Part shown: piece by piece, positions 45,305-56,108 of the stretch | Layout: each line of letters begins with the position of its first letter | Position numbering within the stretch: position 1 is the first letter of the stretch | From: Streptomyces lunaelactis | GTDB lineage: Bacteria; Actinomycetota; Actinomycetes; Streptomycetales; Streptomycetaceae | Assembly: GCF_003054555.1 (NCBI RefSeq) | Contig: NZ_CP026304.1 | Span: 8,122,001-8,186,000 of the forward strand | Direction of reading: 5' to 3' | DNA: 64,000 bases | Position numbers and translations under genes: made by a program | The notes under the pieces: generated by a model | Told to the model about the DNA's origin: nothing | Database searches by the model: none | Seen by the model: only the letters and a program-made list of their open reading frames with translations

Positions 45305-45919
45305 ATGAAACTTCCTCGCACCTCCCATACCGATCAGCCGTGGCGGATCCATGAGTTCACCCGCGACTTCCAGACCGAGGACGTGTGGTCCTTCCACACC
45401 CCGGGCGCCGGGCCGGACGACTTCCCCGTGATGCTCGCCGTGATGCGGACGGGCGGCGGATTCGCCAAACAGACCCCTCCGGTCCGGTTCCTGTTCGCTG
45501 TGCGCTGGAAGCTCGGTGCCCTGCTCGGATGGGACAAGCCCAAGGCGGGCCTCGGGACGCGGGTCCAGTCGCTGCGCGACCGCCTGCCGCGCGACCTCCG
45601 CGAGACCACGGACGGGTCCGACTCCGGCGGCAGCCCGTTCGCCCCCGTGTACGAGCTCGACAACGAGTCCGTCCGCGAACTGGCGAACAGGACCGTCCAC
45701 ACCCTCATGCACCTGGGGTGGGTGCCGGCCGGCGACGGCGGCCACGAACTGCGGATGGCGGTCCTGGTCAAGCCCAACGGCCGGTTCGGACGGCTGTACA
45801 TGGCCCTCATCGCACCGTTCCGCTACCTGATCGTCTACCCGGCGCTGACCCGCCAGTGGGAGCGGGCCTGGCGGGACCGCGCGCTCCTGCTTCCCGAGGG
45901 CGCCGACCCTCAACCGTGA
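45305..45919 (+). CDS. DUF2867 family protein
   Basis: A 204-residue protein from ATG 45305 (MKLPRTSHTDQPWRIHEFTR). The DUF2867 fold is a START/SRPBCC-like helix-grip: VRFLFAVRWKLGALLGWDKP marks the centre and the end is MALIAPFRYLIVYPALTRQW. Function is unknown; such genes usually sit beside a TetR regulator, as here, and respond to small hydrophobic ligands. The arrangement suggests derepression by an external compound. Confidence 0.8.
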   Translation: MKLPRTSHTDQPWRIHEFTRDFQTEDVWSFHTPGAGPDDFPVMLAVMRTGGGFAKQTPPVRFLFAVRWKLGALLGWDKPKAGLGTRVQSLRDRLPRDLRETTDGSDSGGSPFAPVYELDNESVRELANRTVHTLMHLGWVPAGDGGHELRMAVLVKPNGRFGRLYMALIAPFRYLIVYPALTRQWERAWRDRALLLPEGADPQP

Positions 45920-46147
45920 TCGCTGCGAGCGGCACCTGACGCACCCTTCCGTGATCATGAGACCCGGCCCAGGGTGGACCGACGCCCCGGCCGCGCCATC
46001 CCGGATCTTCGCAGGGAATCCCAGCCTTCAGGCCGGGCGGGAATGCGATCTGGGGACTGCTCTGACCTGCTGGTCGCTGTTGTCGGGTGTTCGGTTGTCA
46101 GTGGCGGCCGTTACGTCTATCGCCATTGACCGAGGGGAGTGGGCTGG
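45920..46147. other. intergenic upstream of a TnpB trace
   Basis: No gene recognised. Together with 46226-46361 it forms the 440-base gap before the formaldehyde dehydrogenase gene, interrupted only by the TnpB-like trace. Confidence 0.35.
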
Positions 46148-46225
46148 TTGATTCGCTCGTACAAGTTCCTCCTGCGGCCCACCGTCCGGCAGGGCAAGGC
46201 GCCGACTCGGATGCTGCGGGATCAC
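46148..46225 (+). pseudogene. IS200/IS605-type TnpB N-terminal trace
   Basis: From TTG 46148 the frame reads [19 protein letters not shown] and then TRMLRDH, matching the conserved start of TnpB (RSYKFRLxPTxxQ...LxxML.DHCxLYN). The match ends after 26 codons and a stop follows. This is the scar of an IS605-family insertion upstream of mscR. Confidence 0.55.
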
Positions 46226-46361
46226 CCTTCGACGTTCCGCCCCGATGTGCGGGGTCCTTGACCGTGGATCGCGCCTCCACGATGCTGTTGTTGCGACACG
46301 TGAGATGCGTGCCGTAATAAGCAACGCAAGCCCCATGGGTGTAATCAGTCGAGGAGTGGCC

Positions 46362-47447
46362 ATGACTCACCAGGTCCGAGCTGTCGTCGCGCGGGGGAAG
46401 GGTGCCCCCGTCAGCCTGGAAACGATCATCGTGCCCGACCCCGGCCCGGGTGAGGCGCTGGTGAACATCGAGGCCTGCGGGGTCTGCCACACCGATCTGC
46501 ACTATCGCGAGGGCGGCATCAACGACGACTTTCCCTTCCTGCTCGGCCATGAGGCGGCCGGCCGGGTCGCGGCCGTCGGCGAGGGTGTCACGGAGGTCGC
46601 ACCCGGCGACTTCGTCATCCTGAACTGGCGCGCGGTGTGCGGCCAGTGCCGGGCCTGCCTGCGGGGACGGCCCTGGTACTGCTTCAACACCCACAACGCC
46701 AAGCAGAAGATGACCCTCGCCGACGGCACCGAGCTGTCCCCGGCCCTGGGCATCGGCGCTTTCGCCGAGAAGACGCTGGTGGCGGCCGGACAGTGCACGA
46801 AGGTCGACGAGCGGGCGTCGGCCGCGGTCGCCGGGCTTCTGGGCTGCGGCGTGATGGCGGGCATCGGCGCCGCCATCAACACCGGCGAAGTCGGGCGTGG
46901 CGATTCCGTCGCTGTCATCGGCTGTGGCGGCGTGGGCGACGCGGCGATCGCCGGGTCCCGGCTCGCGGGCGCGGCGAAGATCATCGCGGTGGACATCGAC
47001 GATCGGAAGCTGGCCACCGCAAAGAGGATCGGCGCCACCCACACCGTCAACTCCCGGGAGACCGATCCGGTGGAGGCGGTCCGCGAACTGACCGGGGGCT
47101 TCGGCGCGGATGTCGTCATCGAGGCCGTCGGCCGCCCGGAGACGTATGAACAGGCCTTCTACGCCCGCGACCTGGCCGGGACTGTCGTCCTGGTGGGGGT
47201 GCCGACCCCGCAGATGAAGCTGGAGCTCCCGCTGCTGGACGTCTTCGGCCGCGGCGGAGCGCTCAAGTCGTCCTGGTACGGCGACTGCCTGCCGAGCCGC
47301 GACTTCCCGATGCTGATCGACCTCCATCTGCAGGGGCGACTGGATCTGGACGCGTTCGTGACCGAGACCATCGCACTCGACGATGTCGAGAAGGCCTTCG
47401 AGCGGATGCATCACGGTGACGTGCTGCGCTCGGTGGTGATCCTGTGA
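46362..47447 (+). CDS. mscR: S-(hydroxymethyl)mycothiol dehydrogenase
   Basis: A 361-residue zinc alcohol dehydrogenase that oxidises the formaldehyde-mycothiol adduct with NAD. The start is ATG 46362 after GAGGAG. Catalytic zinc ligands lie in [16 protein letters not shown] and GHEAAG; structural zinc cysteines in [15 protein letters not shown]; the Rossmann motif is [20 protein letters not shown]. The [20 protein letters not shown] segment is distinctive for mycothiol-dependent formaldehyde dehydrogenase. Its stop overlaps the next start (TGATG). Here it can clear formaldehyde released by betaine demethylation. Confidence 0.88.
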   Translation: MTHQVRAVVARGKGAPVSLETIIVPDPGPGEALVNIEACGVCHTDLHYREGGINDDFPFLLGHEAAGRVAAVGEGVTEVAPGDFVILNWRAVCGQCRACLRGRPWYCFNTHNAKQKMTLADGTELSPALGIGAFAEKTLVAAGQCTKVDERASAAVAGLLGCGVMAGIGAAINTGEVGRGDSVAVIGCGGVGDAAIAGSRLAGAAKIIAVDIDDRKLATAKRIGATHTVNSRETDPVEAVRELTGGFGADVVIEAVGRPETYEQAFYARDLAGTVVLVGVPTPQMKLELPLLDVFGRGGALKSSWYGDCLPSRDFPMLIDLHLQGRLDLDAFVTETIALDDVEKAFERMHHGDVLRSVVIL

Positions 47448-48076
47448 TGGCCGCCGGCATCGGGCGACTGGTCACTTCCGGCACGTTCTCGCTGGACGGT
47501 GGTACCTGGGACGTCGACAACAACGTGTGGATCGTCGGCGACGACCGGGAGGCGGTCGTCATCGATGCCGCACACGACGCCGACGCCATCGTGGCCGCGC
47601 TCGGGGGCCGGACGCTTCGCGCGATCATCTGCACACACGCCCACAACGACCACATCGACGCCGCGCCGGCGCTCGCCGACCGGACCGGCTCTCCGATTCT
47701 GCTGCACCCGGACGACCTGCCGTTGTGGAAGCAGACGCACTCCGAGCGGCTGCCCGACGCCGAACTGGTGGACGGGCAGATCCTCACAGTGGCGGGCGTC
47801 GATCTGACGGTGCTGCACACCCCCGGCCATGCCCCCGGAGCGATCTGTCTCTACGCGCCCGCTCTGGACGCCCTTTTCAGCGGTGACACGCTGTTCGCGG
47901 GTGGGCCCGGGGCGACAGGCCGGTCGTACAGCCATTTCGGCACCATCATCGAGTCGATCCAGGGCAAGCTGCTGGCACTGCCGGGCGAAACCGTCGTGCA
48001 CACCGGTCACGGGGAAACGACCACCATCGGCGCGGAGGCCCCACATCTGAAGGAGTGGATCGACCGCGGGTTCTGA
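47447..48076 (+). CDS. MBL-fold hydrolase coupled to MscR
   Basis: A 209-residue metallo-beta-lactamase fold protein from ATG 47447, overlapping the mscR stop. The metal motif is CTHAHNDHIDAAP (HxHxDH), with further ligands in HTPGHAPGAICLY, LFSGDTLFAGG and VHTGHGETT. Conserved coupling with mscR in actinobacteria suggests it hydrolyses the formyl-mycothiol product or a related thioester, in the way glyoxalase II acts on glutathione thioesters. The substrate is inferred. It converges with sdaA. Confidence 0.85.
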   Translation: MAAGIGRLVTSGTFSLDGGTWDVDNNVWIVGDDREAVVIDAAHDADAIVAALGGRTLRAIICTHAHNDHIDAAPALADRTGSPILLHPDDLPLWKQTHSERLPDAELVDGQILTVAGVDLTVLHTPGHAPGAICLYAPALDALFSGDTLFAGGPGATGRSYSHFGTIIESIQGKLLALPGETVVHTGHGETTTIGAEAPHLKEWIDRGF

Positions 48077-48139
48077 ATGCGCGTTCGACGCCGCGTTCCG
48101 ACCGCCTCGCGGCGGCCTCGGGTCAGCGTCTCCTCGGGT

Positions 48140-49516
<1,377 letters not shown>

Positions 49517-49540
49517 GTCGTTCCCTCCGGATCGGAAGTT

Positions 49541-49652
49541 GTGTACTGCGCACAGCGTTGCGTAAAAAGAAACATGGAACAAGGGGTCGGAGTGTCCGGG
49601 GGATGCCTTGACACGGGCTTTGGGGGACTTCAAACTGGCGTTGCGCTTACCG
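49541..49652. promoter_or_regulatory. sdaA / ferredoxin divergent region with GTTGCG motifs
   Basis: GTTGCGTAA lies at 49557-49565 beside TGCGCA (49547-49552), and GTTGCGCTTAC at 49642-49652 near the ferredoxin start. These match the motif found in three other intergenic regions of the island, probably sites for the IclR regulator. Confidence 0.5.
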
Positions 49653-49692
49653 CACTCCGTTTCGCTATATGCACCCGAGCACCCGAGGTGTC

Positions 49693-50055
49693 ATGATGAT
49701 TCCCGCGTGCCGTCTCGCGGATCTGCCGCGAGGCGAGGCCCACCGGCTCGACCTCGATCCGCCCGTGTCGTTGTTCCACACCGATGACGGCGAGGTCTTT
49801 GCCATCGACGACACGTGCACCCACCAGGATGCGTCGCTCGCCGACGGCTGGCTGGAGGGCTCCGAGGTCGAATGCCCGCTGCATGCATCGAAGTTCGACC
49901 TCCGGACGGGGGCCGTCGACTCACCGCCGGCCAAGCTCCCCGTCCGCACCCATCAGGTCCTGATCGAGGACGGCATGATCTACGTCCAGCCGTCCACGGA
50001 GGCCCCGAATCTGCCGCCCTGCATCGCGGCGCGGCTCGCCGGTGGTCCCGCGTGA
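49693..50055 (+). CDS. Rieske-type [2Fe-2S] ferredoxin
   Basis: A 120-residue Rieske ferredoxin from ATG 49693 (MMIPACRLADLPRGEAHRLD). The cluster ligands are Cys42-x-His44 (CTHQDASLADGW) and Cys61-x2-His64 (ECPLHASKFD). Such small Rieske proteins shuttle electrons from an FAD reductase to an oxygenase. The next gene, overlapping by four bases (GTGA), encodes that reductase, and the oxygenase follows, so the trio forms one electron chain. Confidence 0.9.
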   Translation: MMIPACRLADLPRGEAHRLDLDPPVSLFHTDDGEVFAIDDTCTHQDASLADGWLEGSEVECPLHASKFDLRTGAVDSPPAKLPVRTHQVLIEDGMIYVQPSTEAPNLPPCIAARLAGGPA

Positions 50056-51215
50056 GGACCGTGGCCGTGGTCGGCGCCTCGCTCGCCGGACTGTCGGCCG
50101 CACGCTCACTGCGCAAACAGGGCTTCGACGGGCGGCTGATCGTGATCGGTGACGAGCAGCACCGCCCGTACGACAGGCCGCCGTTGTCCAAGGAGTTCCT
50201 CGCCGGCACGGTCCGTGAAGCGGATCTCGCGCTGGAGACGGACGGCGAGGACCTGCAGGCGGAGTGGCTGCTCGGCGTGCGGGCCGCGGGATTCGACCCC
50301 GGTGACCACGCCGTGCGGCTTGCGGACGGCCGGTCCGTCCGGGCCGACGGGGTCGTCATCGCCACAGGTGCGACCGCGCGCATGCTGCCGGGCGGCGACG
50401 GACTGGACGGGGTGCACACGCTGCGGACCCTGGACGACGCCCGGGCCCTGCGGGCCGACCTCGCCCGGGGCGGGCGGCTGGTGGTGATCGGCGGTGGGTT
50501 CATCGGCGCCGAGGTCGCCTCGACCGCGTACGGCCTGGGACTTGACGTGACCGTTGTCGAGGCCGCGCCGACACCGCTCGCCGGACCGCTCGGCGAGGTC
50601 ATGGGCGGCGTCGTCTCCACCCTCCACGCGGACCACGGCGTACGCCTGCTGTGCGGCGTCGGCGTCAAAGGGCTCAGTGGGTCGGCTCGCGTCGACGCGG
50701 TCCTGCTCGAGGACGGCCGCAGCATCCCGGCGGACACGGTCGTCATCGGCGTGGGCGCCCGGCCGTGCGTCGAGTGGCTGGAGGGGTCCGGCGTCGTACT
50801 GGACGACGGCGTCAAATGCGGCGCGGACGGCCGTACAAGCGTGGCCGGTGTGGTCGCGGTCGGAGACTGCGCCTCCTGGTACGACCCTTTCGCCGGCGTT
50901 CACCGTCGCGTCGAGCACTGGACCGGCGCACGGGAGCGGCCCGACGCGGCCGTGGCCGCGCTGCTGTCCGCGGGTGCGGCAACACCGGCGGCGCCCAGGC
51001 CGCCGTACTTCTGGTCGGACCAGTACGGCGTACGGATCCAGTTCGCCGGACATTCCGCCGGGGCCGACAGTGTGACGGTCGAGGAGGGTCTCCCGGACGA
51101 GCGCAGCTTCCTTGCGGTCTACCGGCGGTCGGGACATCCGGTTGCGGTCCTCGGGATGAACCAGCCGCGCCTGTTCACCCGCTGGCGCAAACAGCTTGCC
51201 ACCGCCACGCTCTGA
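50052..51215 (+). CDS. FAD-dependent ferredoxin reductase
   Basis: A 387-residue NAD(P)H:ferredoxin reductase of the BphA4/ThcD type from GTG 50052. The FAD fold is TVAVVGASLAGLSAARSLRK (about 3-22), followed by YDRPPLSKEFLAG; the NAD fold is LVVIGGGFIGAEVASTAYGL; the second FAD contact is VAVGDCASW. The C-terminal domain has FWSDQYGVRIQFAGH. It would reduce the adjacent Rieske ferredoxin, with which translation is coupled. Confidence 0.9.
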   Translation: MRTVAVVGASLAGLSAARSLRKQGFDGRLIVIGDEQHRPYDRPPLSKEFLAGTVREADLALETDGEDLQAEWLLGVRAAGFDPGDHAVRLADGRSVRADGVVIATGATARMLPGGDGLDGVHTLRTLDDARALRADLARGGRLVVIGGGFIGAEVASTAYGLGLDVTVVEAAPTPLAGPLGEVMGGVVSTLHADHGVRLLCGVGVKGLSGSARVDAVLLEDGRSIPADTVVIGVGARPCVEWLEGSGVVLDDGVKCGADGRTSVAGVVAVGDCASWYDPFAGVHRRVEHWTGARERPDAAVAALLSAGAATPAAPRPPYFWSDQYGVRIQFAGHSAGADSVTVEEGLPDERSFLAVYRRSGHPVAVLGMNQPRLFTRWRKQLATATL

Positions 51216-51344
51216 CGCCGCTCGTAAGGCGTCACGCGCCACTGCTCAGCACGCCCTTCACCACCCAACGCACAACGCGCGCTCGGACTTCCTCGTCCCC
51301 GGCGCGACGACCGACCGACGACGTCACCCCGCGAGGAGTGCACT

Positions 51345-52478
51345 GTGACCTCGACCAGCCTGCCGGACAGCCTGATCGCCACGCTCCCCGGCTCCTACTA
51401 CACCGATCCCGGGATCTTCGCCCAGGAGCAGGAGCACATCTTCGAGGCGATGTGGTTCTGCGTCGCGCGCTCCTGCGACCTGACCGGTCCCGGCGCCTTC
51501 AAGACCGTCGACGTGGGCCGCGAGAGCATCCTCGTCACCCGGGCCCGGGACAACTCCGTCCGCGCCTTCTTCAATGTCTGCCGACACCGCGGCGCCAAGC
51601 TGTGCACGGAGGAGTCCGGCGAGGTGAAGCGCGCCTTCCAGTGCCCGTACCACGCGTGGACGTACGACCTGACGGGCAAGCTCGTCGCGGCCCCCAACCT
51701 CACGAAGATGCCAGACGTCGGCCGTACCGAATACGGCCTGGCGAATGTGGCCACTCGCGAATGGCTGGGCTATGTCTGGGTCTGTCTGGCGGAGACCCCG
51801 CCCTCCTTCGAGGAACAGATCGTCGGCGAGGTCGTCGCACGGCTCGGCGATGTGGAGTCGATCGAGCGCTACGACATGGAAAGCCTCGAAGTCGGCAGAC
51901 GGATCGTCTACGACGTGAAGGCGAACTGGAAGCTCATCATCGAGAACTTCATGGAGTGCTACCACTGCGCCACGATCCACCCGGAACTCACCGAGGTTCT
52001 GCCGGAGTTCGCCGACGGCTATGCCGCGCAGTACTACGTCGGCCACGGCGTCGAATTCGGCGCGGACATCAAGGGCTTCACCGTGGACGGCTCCGAAGGC
52101 CTGGACCGCATCCCCGGGGTTGCCGAGGACCAGGACCGCCGCTACTACGCGATCACTGTCCCGCCGCAGGTGTTCATCAACCTCGTCCCCGACCACGTGA
52201 TCTTCCACCGGATGTACCCGGTCGCCGTCGACCGCACGATCGTCGAGTGCGACTGGCTCTACCTCAGGGACGTGGTGGACAGCGGCAGGGACCTCAGCCG
52301 GTCCGTGGAGCTCTTCGACCGGGTCAACCGGCAGGACTTCGACGCCTGCGAGCGCTGCCAGCCCGCGATGAGCTCCCGCCTGTACGCCAAGGGCGGGGTA
52401 CTCGTACCCAGCGAGCACCACATCGGCGCGTTCCACGACTGGATCCACGAGCGCCTCGGTACCCGGCAGCCGGAGTAG
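51345..52478 (+). CDS. Rieske oxygenase alpha subunit, betaine monooxygenase (GbcA)-like
   Basis: A 377-residue Rieske non-heme iron oxygenase from GTG 51345. Rieske ligands are Cys79-x-His81 (CRHRGAK) and Cys100-x2-His103 (CPYHAW); the catalytic iron is held by His207, His212 (MECYHCATIHPEL) and probably Asp333. The sequence type and the choline-betaine context point to glycine betaine demethylation to dimethylglycine plus formaldehyde. In Pseudomonas the partner is a two-domain GbcB, whereas here a separate ferredoxin and reductase lie directly upstream. Carnitine or stachydrine oxygenase is an alternative. Confidence 0.82.
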   Translation: MTSTSLPDSLIATLPGSYYTDPGIFAQEQEHIFEAMWFCVARSCDLTGPGAFKTVDVGRESILVTRARDNSVRAFFNVCRHRGAKLCTEESGEVKRAFQCPYHAWTYDLTGKLVAAPNLTKMPDVGRTEYGLANVATREWLGYVWVCLAETPPSFEEQIVGEVVARLGDVESIERYDMESLEVGRRIVYDVKANWKLIIENFMECYHCATIHPELTEVLPEFADGYAAQYYVGHGVEFGADIKGFTVDGSEGLDRIPGVAEDQDRRYYAITVPPQVFINLVPDHVIFHRMYPVAVDRTIVECDWLYLRDVVDSGRDLSRSVELFDRVNRQDFDACERCQPAMSSRLYAKGGVLVPSEHHIGAFHDWIHERLGTRQPE

Positions 52479-52625
52479 CACCGACGACTGCACGCACGCG
52501 CCGCCCGGAGATCCGGCGACGACGACCAGGAGGTCAGCAGGAGAAGACAGGAGAAGACCTGGGCCGCCGGGAACCCCCGCGATGACCCACGCCCTTCCTG
52601 CAGATCCGGCTGGAGCGCGCCCGGG

Positions 52626-53423
52626 TCAGCCCAGGTAGCCCATCCGGTGACTGATCTCCTCGGCCCCCTTGATCAGCAGCGGGGCGACCTCGCGCATACG
52701 GTCCTCGGTGAACCGGTACGAGGGTCCGGAGGCGCTGAGCGCCGCGATGACCTCTCCGTCCCGCGAGCGGACCGGCGCGGCCATGGCGTGCAGTCCGAGC
52801 TCCAGTTCCCCCAGGGTCGAGGAGTAGCCGTGTTCTCTGGCCTCGGCGAGGCTCTTCTCGAGCTTTGTCTTCGCGGTCAGGGTGCGCGGGGTGATCTTCT
52901 TCAGGCCTGTCTGCGACAGGAGCTCGGCACGCTCCTTGGCGGGCAGGTGAGCCAGCAGGATCTTGCCGCTGGAGGTGGCGTGCAGCGGGGTCAGCTGGCC
53001 GACCCAGTTGTGGGCCCCCACCGCCGCAGGTCCGCGTACCTGAAAGAGGTTGATCGCGAAGTGCTCCTGCATAACAGCGACGTTGACGGTCTCGCCGATC
53101 TCCTCTGCGAGGCGCTCGCAGACCGGGCGGCCCTGCTGCGTGATGTCGATGCGGCCCGTGACCGCGCCGGCCAGGCGCACGATGCCGAAGCCGAGGCGGT
53201 ACTTGCCGCGCTCACCCGCCTGCTCCACCAGGCCGCGCGCCTCCAGTGCGCCGAGCAGGCGGAATGCGGTGGATTTATGGACCTCGATCTCGGCTGCCAC
53301 GTCACTGACGCCCGCTTCACCGTGTTGGGCAAGGATTTCCAGCACGCTGATGGCGCGGTCGACGGACTGGACCCCGCCGGGCTGCGAACCGGTCGTTTCG
53401 GTATCTGGACTGTAGTTGCTCAC
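52626..53423 (-). CDS. IclR family transcriptional regulator
   Basis: A 265-residue IclR regulator from GTG 53423. The winged helix covers about 20-75 (VQSVDRAISVLEILAQHGEA, VAAEIEVHKSTAFRLLGALE), and the GAF-like effector domain follows (HATSSGKILLAHLPAKERAE, LHAMAAPVRSRDGEVIAALS). It is divergent from the choline dehydrogenase gene and central to the island, so it is the likely regulator, with choline, betaine or a derivative as effector by inference. Inverted repeats lie in its promoter region. Confidence 0.9.
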   Translation of the reverse strand: MSNYSPDTETTGSQPGGVQSVDRAISVLEILAQHGEAGVSDVAAEIEVHKSTAFRLLGALEARGLVEQAGERGKYRLGFGIVRLAGAVTGRIDITQQGRPVCERLAEEIGETVNVAVMQEHFAINLFQVRGPAAVGAHNWVGQLTPLHATSSGKILLAHLPAKERAELLSQTGLKKITPRTLTAKTKLEKSLAEAREHGYSSTLGELELGLHAMAAPVRSRDGEVIAALSASGPSYRFTEDRMREVAPLLIKGAEEISHRMGYLG

Positions 53424-53431
53424 AACGAAAC

Positions 53432-53509
53432 TATACGCGCAGTAAACAACAGGGGCGCCGAGCGATGCGAGTCTCGGCAAGTTGCGTGGCTCGCAACCTG
53501 GTGCGTATA
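53432..53509. promoter_or_regulatory. IclR / choline dehydrogenase divergent region, probable operators
   Basis: TATACGC (53432-53438) is the inverse of GCGTATA (53503-53509), and GTTGCG-TGGCT-CGCAAC at 53481-53497 is a perfect inverted repeat with six-base arms. The region drives both the IclR gene and the dehydrogenase operon. Confidence 0.6.
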
Positions 53510-53567
53510 GCGCTACTCGTACTAGCATGCCCGGCGTATCGAACGGCGCGAGCGAGACGAGGCAGCC

Positions 53568-55238
53568 ATGGCTACCCTCCAGTACGACTTCGTCATCGTC
53601 GGCGGCGGATCGGCCGGCAGCGCACTGGCGAACCGGCTCTCCGCTGATCCGGGCAACCGCGTGCTGGTCCTGGAGGCCGGCCGGTCCGACTATCCGTGGG
53701 ACGTGTTCATTCACATGCCTGCGGCGCTGACCTACCCCATCGGCAGCCGCTTCTACGACTGGAAGTACGAATCCGAGCCCGAGCCCCATATGGGCGGCCG
53801 ACGTGTCTACCACGCCCGCGGCAAGGTACTCGGCGGTTCCAGCAGCATCAACGGCATGATCTTCCAGCGCGGCAATCCCATGGACTATGAGCGGTGGGCG
53901 GCCGACCCGGGCATGGAGACCTGGGACTACGCCCACTGCCTGCCGTACTTCCAGCGCATGGAGAACTGCCTGGCGGCCGACCCCGACGACGAGTTCCGCG
54001 GCCATGACGGCCCCCTCGTCCTCGAACGCGGCCCGGCCTCCAGCCCGCTCTTCCCAGCCTTCCTCGAGGCGGTCCAGGAAGCCGGCTACCCCCGCACCGA
54101 CGACGTCAACGGCTACCGGCAGGAAGGCTTCGCCCCCTTCGACCGCAACGTCCACCGCGGACGCCGTCTGTCGGCATCGAAGGCGTACCTCAAGCCCGTG
54201 AAGAGGCGGCCGAATCTTGACGTCAAGACCCGAGCCCTGGTCACCCGCGTGCTCTTCGAGGGCAAGCGCGCCGTAGGCGTCGAGTACCGGCGCGGCCGCG
54301 GCAAGCCCCAGCAGGTCCGCGCCCGCGAGGTCATCCTCTGCGGCGGTGCGATCAACTCCCCGCAGCTGCTGCAGCTCTCCGGCGTCGGCAACGCCGAGGA
54401 ACTCGAGCCCCTGGGCATCGACGTCGTCCACCACCTGCCGGGCGTCGGTGAGAACATGCAGGATCACCTGGAGGTGTACGTCCAGCACGCCTGCAAGCAG
54501 CCGGTCTCCATGCAGCCGTACATGGCGAAGTGGCGCGCCCCGTTCATCGGCCTCCAGTGGCTCTTCCGCAAGGGCCCGGCCGCCACCAACCACTTCGAGG
54601 CCGGCGGCTTCGCCCGCAGCAACGAGGACGTGGACTACCCCAACCTGATGTTCCACTTCCTGCCCATCGCGGTCCGCTACGACGGCTCCTCGCCGTCGGG
54701 CGGGCACGGCTACCAAGTGCACGTCGGACCCATGTACTCCGACGCCATCGGCTCCGTCAAGGTCAAGAGCAAGGACCCGCGTGAACGCCCGGCCCTGCGC
54801 TTCAACTATCTGTCCACCGAACAGGACCGCCGCGAGTGGGTCGAGGCGATCCGGGTGACCCGCAAGCTCCTCAATCAGCCCGCGCTCTCCCCGTACAACG
54901 ACGGAGAGATCTCACCCGGACCGTCCGTGGCGAGCGACGAGGAGATCCTCGCCTGGGTCGCGAAGGAGGGCGAGACCGCTCTGCATCCCTCCTGTACATG
55001 CAAGATGGGCACCGATGAGATGGCCGTCGTCGATCCCGCCAGCATGCGCGTGCACGGTCTTGAGGGACTGCGCGTCGTGGACGCCTCAGTGATGCCCTAT
55101 GTCACCAACGGCAACATCTACGCGCCGGTGATGATGATCGCCGAGAAGGCCGCCGACCTCATCCTCGGCAAGGACCCCCTGCCGTCCTCGAAGGCCGTGT
55201 ACTACCGGCACCGCGACGCCCAGAAGCAGTCCGGGTAG
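53568..55238 (+). CDS. betA: GMC oxidoreductase, choline dehydrogenase
   Basis: A 556-residue flavoprotein. The FAD fold is [20 protein letters not shown] (about 5-24); the first GMC signature is [20 protein letters not shown], the second [16 protein letters not shown]; the catalytic region is [16 protein letters not shown], with N-terminal side residues of the final helix [16 protein letters not shown]. It should oxidise choline to betaine aldehyde and onward, passing electrons to the respiratory chain. The MTHFR-like gene follows three bases after its stop. Neighbouring betB and the betaine importer support choline over other alcohols. Confidence 0.88.
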   Translation: MATLQYDFVIVGGGSAGSALANRLSADPGNRVLVLEAGRSDYPWDVFIHMPAALTYPIGSRFYDWKYESEPEPHMGGRRVYHARGKVLGGSSSINGMIFQRGNPMDYERWAADPGMETWDYAHCLPYFQRMENCLAADPDDEFRGHDGPLVLERGPASSPLFPAFLEAVQEAGYPRTDDVNGYRQEGFAPFDRNVHRGRRLSASKAYLKPVKRRPNLDVKTRALVTRVLFEGKRAVGVEYRRGRGKPQQVRAREVILCGGAINSPQLLQLSGVGNAEELEPLGIDVVHHLPGVGENMQDHLEVYVQHACKQPVSMQPYMAKWRAPFIGLQWLFRKGPAATNHFEAGGFARSNEDVDYPNLMFHFLPIAVRYDGSSPSGGHGYQVHVGPMYSDAIGSVKVKSKDPRERPALRFNYLSTEQDRREWVEAIRVTRKLLNQPALSPYNDGEISPGPSVASDEEILAWVAKEGETALHPSCTCKMGTDEMAVVDPASMRVHGLEGLRVVDASVMPYVTNGNIYAPVMMIAEKAADLILGKDPLPSSKAVYYRHRDAQKQSG

Positions 55239-55241
55239 GCT

Positions 55242-56084
55242 GTGTTGCACAGCGAACGCTTCCGGGCGCTGCTGGACAGTGTCCGTTACGAGGTGCTTCC
55301 CGCGAAGGCGACGCTGGACAAGGTCCTCGCCCATGTCCCGCGCGATGTGGTGGTCACCGTCACCGCGTCCCCGGTCAAGGGCCTTGAGCCGACGCTGGAC
55401 CTCGCCACGCGCCTCTCGGCGCACGGCTACAGCGTCGTCCCGCATGTGCCCGCGCGGCTGCTGCGGGACGACGCGCACCTGGCCGACGTCGTCCACCGGC
55501 TGCGCGAGGCAGGCGTGGACGACGTCTTCGTACCTGCCGGGGACGCCGATCCGCCCGCCGGCCCGTACGAGGGCGCGCTGCCACTGCTACGGCACCTCGC
55601 CGAGCTGGGCAGCCCCTTCGCCCGGGTCGGCATCACCGGCTACCCGGAGAGACATCCGCTCATCGACGACGACATCACCATCCAGGCGATGTGGGACAAG
55701 CATGCCCACGCGACGTACATAGTCAGCAACCTGTGCTTCGACTCGCGCGTGCTGGGGGAGTGGGTGACACGGGTGCGGCGGCGCGATGTCACGCTCCCGG
55801 TGCATGTGGGCGTGGCCGGGCCCGTCGAGCGTACGAAGCTGCTGGCGATGGCGGCGAAGATCGGTGTGGGGGAGTCGACGCGCTTCCTGGCCCGGCACGC
55901 CTCCTGGTTCGTGCGCTTCGCGGCGCCGGGCGGCTACGCGCCGGAGCGGCTGCTGCGGCGCAGTGCGCCCGTGCTGACCGCGCCCTCGGCGGCGGTGGCG
56001 GGCCTGCACCTGTTCACGTTCAACCAGATCGCCGAGACCGAGCGTTGGCGCCGCGGCATGCTGGAGCGCCTCGACGGTTGTTAG
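55242..56084 (+). CDS. methylenetetrahydrofolate reductase family protein
   Basis: A 280-residue TIM-barrel protein, starting GTG 55242 only three bases after the choline dehydrogenase stop. It resembles MetF-type reductases but is divergent: the catalytic-Glu strand appears as RYEVLPAKATLDKVLAHV, the folate/FAD wall as VGITGYPERHPLIDDDITIQ, and the C-terminal part as LHLFTFNQIAETERWR, where MetF has HxYTLN. It may reduce, or run in reverse on, folate one-carbon units generated by demethylation. Whether it uses FAD and NADH cannot be seen. Confidence 0.72.
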   Translation: MLHSERFRALLDSVRYEVLPAKATLDKVLAHVPRDVVVTVTASPVKGLEPTLDLATRLSAHGYSVVPHVPARLLRDDAHLADVVHRLREAGVDDVFVPAGDADPPAGPYEGALPLLRHLAELGSPFARVGITGYPERHPLIDDDITIQAMWDKHAHATYIVSNLCFDSRVLGEWVTRVRRRDVTLPVHVGVAGPVERTKLLAMAAKIGVGESTRFLARHASWFVRFAAPGGYAPERLLRRSAPVLTAPSAAVAGLHLFTFNQIAETERWRRGMLERLDGC

Positions 56085-56108
56085 CCCCCACGCCGCCCCT
56101 TCCCGAAA

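Noticed and set aside
46148..46361. Possible TnpB-associated guide RNA region
   Set aside because: Only the 5' end of tnpB remains; such RNAs come from the 3' end of the gene and right element end, which are absent.
50651..52585. A 644-codon open frame overlapping the reductase and oxygenase genes
   Set aside because: Arginine-rich translation without domains, antagonistic to two genes with clear catalytic motifs in other frames.
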